DNA from: an uncultured Clostridia bacterium
Lineage (GTDB): Bacteria; Bacillota; Clostridia; UBA1381
NCBI GenBank assembly: GCA_934454145.1
Contig: CAKSFT010000002.1
Span: 186,001 to 250,000, forward strand
DNA length: 64,000 nucleotides
Direction: 5' to 3'
Part shown: one piece after another, positions 57,758-64,000 of the stretch
Layout of the letters: each line of letters opens with the position of its first letter
How positions within the stretch are numbered: position 1 is the first letter of the stretch
Position numbers and translations under genes: made by a program
Notes under the pieces: generated by a model
What the model was told of the DNA's origin: nothing
The model's database searches: none
The model's input: only the letters and a program-made list of their open reading frames with translations

Positions 57758-60700
57758 ATGAATTTGAAGAAAAGCTTGGCAATGATTTTGGGCGCAGCTC
57801 TTTTGACGGGGAACACAAGCTTTGCCGCAGAAGTTCCGCAGACAAAATGCGGAATGATATGCGAGGCAATGGGAACCACAAATAACAAATGGGCGTCTTA
57901 TGACGGCAAGACAACTGTCACCCCGACAGACAGCAAAGTGACGGTGTCGCAGGGCGATGCCAAAACGATGGCATATGCACTTTACAAATTTAACGAAGAT
58001 GAAAAAATTAAATTTGCCGACGGCAAGACGGTAATTATTGAAATGAATGTGAATCCTGCTTTGACTGTAACAGCCGGCTATGGTCCGTACATGATTGTAA
58101 GGTTCAATGCACCGGATTCTGCGGCGGTAGGCGGAAATTATCAGATGAAAGACAACAGTTATTATAACCCAAAGAGCTATATACATCAGACTCTCGGCGG
58201 ATTTTCGCAAGGTTATGCTTATGGAATCTGTGGGGAATATGACAAGGTGAACCCCACATCGGCATATCCGTGCGACGGCAGCAAATCGTATAAAATGGTG
58301 ATGTATCTGAAGGACAATTGCACAAGCGCCAAGACAGATATATTCGATGCAGACGGAACTTTGCTTTATACAAGCGAAAGAGCCTTGACAAGCAGCATGG
58401 TTTCTGACAAGAAATATCTGGAGAATGTTGCCATAACCGAAGTGAACGAGCAGAACGGCACAATGAGTGTTGATATTGAATCTTTGCGTGTCTACAACCT
58501 GCCCGACGAGTATGTCGGCGATTATGAATCTCACAAAGAGATATTCTATCTGACCGAATTAAATGTTGATGATTTCAGGGTCGGCACAAAAGCGGTGGCG
58601 TCGGGCGCGACAGGCGTTGGCTTGGGCGACATTGAGTTCAGCGCGGCAGGCACGGGCGACATCACAGCGGCTGTGGAATATACAAATCATGACACAGATG
58701 AACAGGGCACGGTTAACTGTGCGCTGACAAAGACGGGCGACAATACATACAAACTGGAAGGCGCTGTGTCACAGACCAACTGTGCATATACTGTTACGAT
58801 AAGCGACGGGACAAACAATGTTGTATACACATTCAGGACAGGCGACGATGCAAGAGCTGTGCAGTATGGACTTATAACAAAGTCCGAAGGGGACAGCACA
58901 GAAGATTTGGCACTGTATAACAGTGATGTTTCAACAATTTCCGCACAAGACGGATATGTACATCTGGAACAAAATGCAGTAGCATCAAATAACTATGACG
59001 TTGCTGCAATGCTGTTTAAATTGCGCGACAAAAAAATCAAGCTTTGCGAAGAGGACACTGTAGTTGTCGACATGAGAATGAGAGCAGGGACAACAAATGT
59101 GACTACAGATCCTTACGGACCGTATGTGTGTGTGAGATATAACATGCCAAAGAATCCGACAGAGGCAAACAGCTGTATATTGTCGGACGGCAATACATTT
59201 GACCCAAGACGCTACAGCTTGTATCTGACGGGATTCTGCCATGAATATACATATTATGTCAATGGTGATAAGTATGTAAAAGAACCGGCGATTACCATGA
59301 AAAATGCCACCTCGCCGTGGAGAAGAATCGTCATCAAAATCAGAAACGGCGTTGCTTCACTGACGATGTATGATGATGGCGGAAATCAAACCTTCACGAG
59401 CCCGGAACAGGAAATATTAGTCAAATCAACATCACAGTATCTTGAAAACATAAGCTGGGCGGCTGTAAATCCGCATACGGGCAAATTGAGCACAGATGTG
59501 GATTATATCCGTGTTTACAACATGCCGACAGGATATGAAAATGACTTTGAAAAATATACGGGCATTGTGGACAAAGAAGAAATTGTGGGAAAAGAAATCA
59601 ACGGCGTGTTTACGCTTGACGCAAGCGAAGAGGATATCGCAGACATCACTGTCAAAGACGGTCAGGACATGGACGTTGATTTCACGGCAACGGCTTCTGC
59701 CGACGGGAAGGTGACACTGAGAATCCACAACCCTGCGGTTGGCGCGGCATACAAAATCACCGCAAAGGGCACGATATACAAGTGCTATGTCGGCACACCG
59801 TACAAGGCAGAGCTTTCTCAGCAGAAGTTTGAAACCGATATCCCGGAGGTGTTTGCGGCAGAAGGGACAGTCCTTTATGCGGCGGCATATGACAGCACAA
59901 ACAGGCTGACAGCCGCACAGGCAAAACCTGTGACCTCCGGCACGACGCAGACAGAAATACAAAGCGCAGACAAAGTAAGGACATTCTTGTGGGACAAGGA
60001 CAACAGACCTGTGCGTACAGAAGAAGAAATATACACAATCGGCTTTATCGGCGGTTCGCTGACAGAGCAGGGAGGCGTGTGGAGAGCAAAGGTGAAGGAT
60101 ATCATAAGCCAAAGCATGCCTGACAAAAAGGTTGTGACATATGCGGCAGGCAAGGGCGGCACAAATTCACATTACGGTGCAATACGCTTTTATGACGACA
60201 TCGGGCAGTATAACCCTGATTTGGTATTTATCGAGTTTGCGGTAAACGACTGGAATATGGCTGAAAGAGAAAGCGTAATTTATATGGAATCCATGGTCAG
60301 ACAATGTCTTGCTCTGAAAAAGGTGCCCAATATTATCTTCCTTTATTCGACAGAGCCGTGTGAAAAGGACAGCGAAGAATATAATATATGGAAAACGGGC
60401 GTAGACTATAAAGAAAAGCTTGCGGCACATTATGGGATAAAGACCATAAATGTTTATGACTATGTTTATAATGAATATCAGAACGAGATTGACCACGAAA
60501 CATATCCGACATTCAGCTCTTATCTTGAATATCTGGGATATAAAAAGAGCGGCGACAGCTATGACGTGCATGCAGGATTTCAAAAATATGCCGAGGCGAT
60601 TGAGGCACAGTTCACGGCAGATTTTGACGGTTGCTTCACAAAGCCGAGAAGCGATGCGGGGCTTTATTGGACAAAGGACACAAATGAGAATACCGCAACA

Positions 60701-61123
60701 TTTAAGCAGATATATATGGACAGCAACAGGCTGACCTTCACCGGCGACTGGGCGTTTATGACAAAGGCAAACCCGAATGACGGGATATCATCAAATTATC
60801 TGCGCGCATATCCGTATTTCGACAAGGGGATTGCGGAAAACACAACGGGCGGAGCTGCGGTTGAATTTTCGACAAGCGCACCGTGGGTTGCTATGTGCTG
60901 TCCGATTTGGACAAAGGGAAATTCCGCAAGCGTTTATATTGACGGTGAGCTGACAACACAAACTGTTTCAAGCTATGGATTGTACAATAACGTAATAACC
61001 TTCAAATGGATTGAGATGCCGAATGACGGCAAAACACATACGCTTAAGATTGTGGCAAATACCCCTGAGGGTGAGTGTAATTTGCTGAGAATCGGAAGCT
61101 TTATAGAAGAATTTTATAACTAA
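57758..61123 (+). CDS. Secreted SGNH/GDSL hydrolase with two sandwich modules
   Basis: This 1121-residue protein has a signal peptide (1-24), two copies of the shared sandwich module (about 30-255 and 375-600; LYKFNEDEKIKFADGKTV, VRYNMPKN, DVDYIRVYNMP) separated by Ig-like strands, and an SGNH hydrolase domain (about 757-960). The blocks are IGFIGGSLTEQGG (Ser near 765), GKGGTNSHYG, FAVNDWN and DVHAGF (catalytic His). A beta-sandwich C-terminus closes the protein. It probably removes acetyl or similar ester groups from a polysaccharide, such as acetylated pectin. No SLH or sortase motif is seen. Confidence 0.88.
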   Translation: MNLKKSLAMILGAALLTGNTSFAAEVPQTKCGMICEAMGTTNNKWASYDGKTTVTPTDSKVTVSQGDAKTMAYALYKFNEDEKIKFADGKTVIIEMNVNPALTVTAGYGPYMIVRFNAPDSAAVGGNYQMKDNSYYNPKSYIHQTLGGFSQGYAYGICGEYDKVNPTSAYPCDGSKSYKMVMYLKDNCTSAKTDIFDADGTLLYTSERALTSSMVSDKKYLENVAITEVNEQNGTMSVDIESLRVYNLPDEYVGDYESHKEIFYLTELNVDDFRVGTKAVASGATGVGLGDIEFSAAGTGDITAAVEYTNHDTDEQGTVNCALTKTGDNTYKLEGAVSQTNCAYTVTISDGTNNVVYTFRTGDDARAVQYGLITKSEGDSTEDLALYNSDVSTISAQDGYVHLEQNAVASNNYDVAAMLFKLRDKKIKLCEEDTVVVDMRMRAGTTNVTTDPYGPYVCVRYNMPKNPTEANSCILSDGNTFDPRRYSLYLTGFCHEYTYYVNGDKYVKEPAITMKNATSPWRRIVIKIRNGVASLTMYDDGGNQTFTSPEQEILVKSTSQYLENISWAAVNPHTGKLSTDVDYIRVYNMPTGYENDFEKYTGIVDKEEIVGKEINGVFTLDASEEDIADITVKDGQDMDVDFTATASADGKVTLRIHNPAVGAAYKITAKGTIYKCYVGTPYKAELSQQKFETDIPEVFAAEGTVLYAAAYDSTNRLTAAQAKPVTSGTTQTEIQSADKVRTFLWDKDNRPVRTEEEIYTIGFIGGSLTEQGGVWRAKVKDIISQSMPDKKVVTYAAGKGGTNSHYGAIRFYDDIGQYNPDLVFIEFAVNDWNMAERESVIYMESMVRQCLALKKVPNIIFLYSTEPCEKDSEEYNIWKTGVDYKEKLAAHYGIKTINVYDYVYNEYQNEIDHETYPTFSSYLEYLGYKKSGDSYDVHAGFQKYAEAIEAQFTADFDGCFTKPRSDAGLYWTKDTNENTATFKQIYMDSNRLTFTGDWAFMTKANPNDGISSNYLRAYPYFDKGIAENTTGGAAVEFSTSAPWVAMCCPIWTKGNSASVYIDGELTTQTVSSYGLYNNVITFKWIEMPNDGKTHTLKIVANTPEGECNLLRIGSFIEEFYN

Positions 61124-61145
61124 ACAGGAAAGTAAAAAAGAATGT

Positions 61146-61181
61146 GGGCAAAATGGTTTCATTTTGCCCCGTTCTTTTTTT
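61146..61181 (+). terminator. Terminator after SGNH hydrolase gene
   Basis: GGGCAAAATG (61146-61155) pairs with CATTTTGCCC (61160-61169), then a T-run. Confidence 0.85.
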
Positions 61182-61290
61182 GCCTTTTTGCAGAATCATG
61201 TGATTTTTGTGTTTTTTGGAAACTCTTGTTTTTCTGATAAATTTATGCGTATGGGTTTGTTTGGTACAAAATTTTTGTGTGTTTTATCTA

Positions 61291-61319
61291 TTGCCCTTGC
61301 AGAGAAAATATGGTATACT
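61291..61319 (+). promoter_or_regulatory. Promoter of cobalamin-regulated transcript
   Basis: TTGCCC (61291-61296), 17-nt spacer, TATACT (61314-61319). Confidence 0.6.
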
Positions 61320-61337
61320 GTAAAAAAATGAATATCC

Positions 61338-61545
61338 GCACAAAGTGTCGGTCATGCTGTTTCGGGCATGGCCGGTGAAAAGGGAATTGGGTGAGAATCC
61401 CATGCGGTCACAGCCGCTGTATACATTTTGATATTTTTATGCCCGTCGGTGAAAGCCGGTCATTGGGAAACTGAGAAGGCAGGGCATAAAGATTACGGGG
61501 TTTACGAATCTTGTGGAAAATGTGAGCCAGAAGACCTGCTTTGAT
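61338..61545 (+). promoter_or_regulatory. Cobalamin riboswitch
   Basis: Aptamer blocks are present in order: AAAAGGGAAT, GGGTGAGAATCCC, GCGGTCACAGCCGCTGTA, GGAAACTGAGAAGG and the 3' box GAGCCAGAAGACCTGC. It is followed by a terminator at 61651-61689 and the gene at 61713. Cobalamin binding should reduce expression. Confidence 0.95.
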
Positions 61546-61650
61546 GCCGTTTCGCAAAGTAAATTTTACAGGGGCGGCAGTTTTGGCATGCTCTGCTATT
61601 TTTGCACAGGGCTTTTTTGGGTGTGCCGGATTGCGGAGGACACAGGAAAA

Positions 61651-61689
61651 CACTGCTGTGGCAATCTTTTTTGATTGCCGCAGTTTTTT
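61651..61689 (+). terminator. Riboswitch-controlled terminator
   Basis: CTGTGGCAATC (61654-61664) pairs with GATTGCCGCAG (61671-61681), then T7. An alternative pairing of the upstream GTGCC/GGCAC-like stretch could act as antiterminator. Confidence 0.82.
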
Positions 61690-61712
61690 TGTTTGACGGA
61701 AAGGATAAAATC

Positions 61713-63323
61713 ATGAAAAAAACAATATCTTTTATACTCTCTTTTTTTCTGCTGACAACGGCGGTATATGCAGACATACCATATGATACGGCGGCGGAGG
61801 CTGTCGCGGAAAATATATATGAAACTGTGAAAGACCCCGATGTGTCGTCCGTCGGCGGCGAATGGGCGGTTTTGGGGCTTGCAAGGAGCGGCGCTGACGT
61901 ACCGCAGACGTATTATGACAAATATCTGAAAAACCTGGGGGATTATCTGAGCAAAAAAAACGGCGTGCTGCATGATAAAAAATATACGGAGTATTCGAGA
62001 GTTGTACTCGCGCTGACTGCACTCGGGAAGAACCCGGAGAATTTTTTGGGGTATAATTTGCTTGCGCCGCTGGGTGACTATGAAAAAACCGTATGGCAGG
62101 GGACAAACGGCGCGGTTTGGGCGCTGATTGCCCTGGACAGCGGTGATTATGAAGTTCCGCACAATGAAACGGCAAAAACAGCGGCAACACGCGGTATGTA
62201 TGTGGAAAACATACTGTCGGCACAAAACAATGACGGCGGCTTTGCACTGTCGGCAGGGACAGAGTCTGACATTGACATAACGGCAATGGCGCTTGCGGCG
62301 CTCTCGGGCTATCGCGCGGAGGAAAAGGTGCAGAATGCAGTGACGGCGGCACTGGGGTTTGTTTCTGCAAACCAGGGCGAAAACGGTGGATTTGAAAGTT
62401 ATGGGGCGGAAAATGCCGAGAGCGCGGCGCAAGTGCTGGTGGCTTTGTGCGGACTGGGCGTGGATTTGCACGACGGCCGTTTTGTGAAAAACGGCAAAAC
62501 CGTGTTGGACAATCTGATGACCTTTTATGACGGAAAGGGCGGATTTTGCCACGCGCACGGCGGTGACACAAATCAGATGGCGACAGAACAGGCGTTTTAT
62601 GCCCTGACAGCCGTCAAACGTGCCAAAGAGGGGAAAACGTTTCTGTATGACATGAGCGATGTGAAACGTGTTCAGAACGCAGACGAGGACAATGCTCAAG
62701 GTCTGCCGGGAAAAAATGCGGCGGTCAGGTCAATGCCTTATATAGAATACAAAACTTTTGCGGACATAGAGCACCACAGTGCGCGGCAAAAGATAGAGGC
62801 ACTTGCGGCACGCGGTATAATAAACGGCAAAAGCGCGCAAAGCTTTGACCCGGACAATACTGTCACGAGGGCAGAATATGCGGCGATAATCACAAAAGGA
62901 CTCGGACTGCGGCAAGAGGGAAAAGAATGTTTTTCTGATGTTTTGCCGGCCGATTGGTATTTTGACGCGGTGTATACCGCATATAGCTATGGCATCATAA
63001 AGGGCGTGTCTGACACGGAGTTTAACCCCTCGGGACGCATAACCAAAGAGGAGGCAGCTGTCATGACAAGCCGTGCGGCAAGGCTTGCCGGGGTGGAATT
63101 TGCGTATGAGGCGCAAGATGTACAGAATATCCTTGCCGCTTTTGATGATTATAGGGAGATAAGCGGCTGGGCGCAAGAGGCGGTTGCCTTTTGCTGTGAC
63201 AAAAGTATTATCCCTTGCGAAGAAATGACCATAAACCCGAAAAAGCCGATGTCAAGGGCGAAAATCGCCGAGATGGTCTATAATCTGCTTGACAAAGCAA
63301 AACTTTTTGGGGAAGACGAATAA
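61713..63323 (+). CDS. Secreted alpha/alpha-barrel-repeat protein with SLH domains, cobalamin-regulated
   Basis: This is a 536-residue protein with signal peptide (1-20). Residues about 25-320 are prenyltransferase/squalene-oxidase-type alpha/alpha repeats (LSAQNNDGGFALSAGTESDI, NQGENGGFESYGAENAESAA, DGKGGFCHAHGGDTNQMATE), the fold of the alpha domain of transcobalamin and intrinsic factor. Residues about 345-530 are SLH domains (FDPDNTVTRAEYAAIITKGL, FNPSGRITKEEAAVMTSRAA). ATG 61713 follows GGAAAGGA. Control by the cobalamin riboswitch and the neighbouring DUF4430 protein point to corrinoid binding at the cell surface. An enzymatic terpene role is unlikely, as catalytic DxDD is not seen. Confidence 0.85.
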   Translation: MKKTISFILSFFLLTTAVYADIPYDTAAEAVAENIYETVKDPDVSSVGGEWAVLGLARSGADVPQTYYDKYLKNLGDYLSKKNGVLHDKKYTEYSRVVLALTALGKNPENFLGYNLLAPLGDYEKTVWQGTNGAVWALIALDSGDYEVPHNETAKTAATRGMYVENILSAQNNDGGFALSAGTESDIDITAMALAALSGYRAEEKVQNAVTAALGFVSANQGENGGFESYGAENAESAAQVLVALCGLGVDLHDGRFVKNGKTVLDNLMTFYDGKGGFCHAHGGDTNQMATEQAFYALTAVKRAKEGKTFLYDMSDVKRVQNADEDNAQGLPGKNAAVRSMPYIEYKTFADIEHHSARQKIEALAARGIINGKSAQSFDPDNTVTRAEYAAIITKGLGLRQEGKECFSDVLPADWYFDAVYTAYSYGIIKGVSDTEFNPSGRITKEEAAVMTSRAARLAGVEFAYEAQDVQNILAAFDDYREISGWAQEAVAFCCDKSIIPCEEMTINPKKPMSRAKIAEMVYNLLDKAKLFGEDE

Positions 63324-64000
63324 TGAAAAAATATAAAAAGCAAATTATAGCGGCAGTTGTTTCGGCGATTGTCTTGGCGGGCATATTCTTTTCCTTCGGC
63401 AATGCCGGGGAAAAGGGGGAGCAAGCCACAAAAGAATATGGGGCGGAGTCTGTTTATCTGCCCGAAAAACAAGAAGAAACCGCCCCTGCTGAGCCGGAAG
63501 AGAAAGCACCGGAGGAAAAACCCTCTGCCACACCGGCAGAAAAGAAGGAGGAGCAGACACAGAACAAAGAACCGCACAGCGGACAATCGGCGAAAGCACC
63601 AAATGAAACCGACAAATATCAAACAGAGCCTGTGCCGGAGGGAAAACCGCAGCCGGCGGAACCGCAGCAGACAGAAATAGGAAAACAGCAATATACCTGT
63701 ACGCTTTCGGTCAGATGTGATACAATCCTTGGAAACACAGATATGCTTGACCCCGAAAAAGAGGAGCTTGTGCCGCCCGGCGGCGTGATATTTGCAGAAC
63801 AGGAAGTCGGCTTTTATGAGGGCGAGAGTGTTTTTAATCTGCTCTTGCGCGAAATGAAGAGGAATAAAATACACCTTGAGTTTGTGAATACCCCGATTTA
63901 TAACAGCGCATATATAGAAGGCATTGCAAATTTGTATGAATTTGACTGCGGTGAACTTTCGGGCTGGATGTACAGGGTCAACGGGTGGTTCCCAAACTAT
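63323..64000 (+). CDS. DUF4430 (transcobalamin beta-like) protein, 5' part
   Basis: The first 226 residues are seen; the gene continues beyond the window. There is an N-terminal membrane segment or signal (8-25), a long Glu/Pro/Lys-rich linker (about 30-125), and then a DUF4430 domain (about 127 on) with GESVFNLLLREMKRNKIHLE and the hallmark ELSGWMYRVNGWFPNY. DUF4430 resembles the beta domain of transcobalamin. Its ATG shares one base with the stop of the alpha/alpha-repeat gene (TAATG), so the two are translationally coupled and likely form the two halves of a corrinoid-binding unit. Confidence 0.85.
   Translation, partial: MKKYKKQIIAAVVSAIVLAGIFFSFGNAGEKGEQATKEYGAESVYLPEKQEETAPAEPEEKAPEEKPSATPAEKKEEQTQNKEPHSGQSAKAPNETDKYQTEPVPEGKPQPAEPQQTEIGKQQYTCTLSVRCDTILGNTDMLDPEKEELVPPGGVIFAEQEVGFYEGESVFNLLLREMKRNKIHLEFVNTPIYNSAYIEGIANLYEFDCGELSGWMYRVNGWFPNY

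Overview
The window looks like the chromosome of an anaerobic, gut-type Clostridia (Firmicutes). The evidence is ribonuclease M5, an rpsF-ssb-rpsR operon, YesM/YesN-type two-component regulation, an ECF riboflavin transporter behind an FMN riboswitch, tRNAs with encoded CCA, and large secreted proteins with S-layer homology (SLH) or copper-amine-oxidase-N-like wall modules. A pectin or hemicellulose degrader related to Monoglobus is possible, but that is a guess from the surface proteins.

Layout: 1-3409 is core (rimI end, tsaD, convergent rnmV, and a DUF3343/cysteine-desulfurase-family pair). 3490-4057 is a five-gene tRNA operon (Gly-Arg-His-Gln-Lys). A 6.9-kb AT-rich integrative element sits in the tRNA-Lys gene, bounded by an exact 45-bp repeat (4013-4057 and 10911-10955). 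It carries a tyrosine integrase, an excisionase, an XRE regulator, a zinc-motif protein, a serine-recombinase homologue without its catalytic residues, and a two-gene zinc-ribbon membrane cargo operon. 11070-23719 is a second, decayed mobile region: a rolling-circle Rep gene, a chimeric HTH/VirB6-like/BlaR1 gene, a lipoprotein gene broken by one stop codon, an OmpR-like regulator with a degraded receiver, and an intact sigma/HTH/TnpW/large-serine-recombinase end module.

23786-30000 returns to core genes: tRNA-Pro, rpsF-ssb-rpsR, trmB, a DAHP synthase, an RpiB-like isomerase, FMN riboswitch-ribU, and a COG2426 membrane protein. 29568-34450 is an unusual cell-wall-like cluster: a candidate leader peptide, an ATP-grasp ligase, an Asp/Glu-type racemase, and a MurE-like ligase fused to an acetylglutamate-kinase-like domain. 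A small MITE-like repeat lies inside it, with a second copy at 42206-42420. A monofunctional glycosyltransferase 51 and purB follow.

37465-61123 is a polysaccharide-related surface locus: a YesM/YesN pair, an orphan solute-binding lipoprotein, two parallel beta-helix (GH141-like) proteins, an SLH-anchored binding protein, an SLH-like secreted protein and an SGNH-hydrolase protein. Three of these share six copies of a ~200-residue beta-sandwich-like module. The window ends with a cobalamin riboswitch controlling a secreted alpha/alpha-repeat protein with SLH domains and a DUF4430 protein. Together these resemble the two halves of transcobalamin and probably capture corrinoids at the cell surface.
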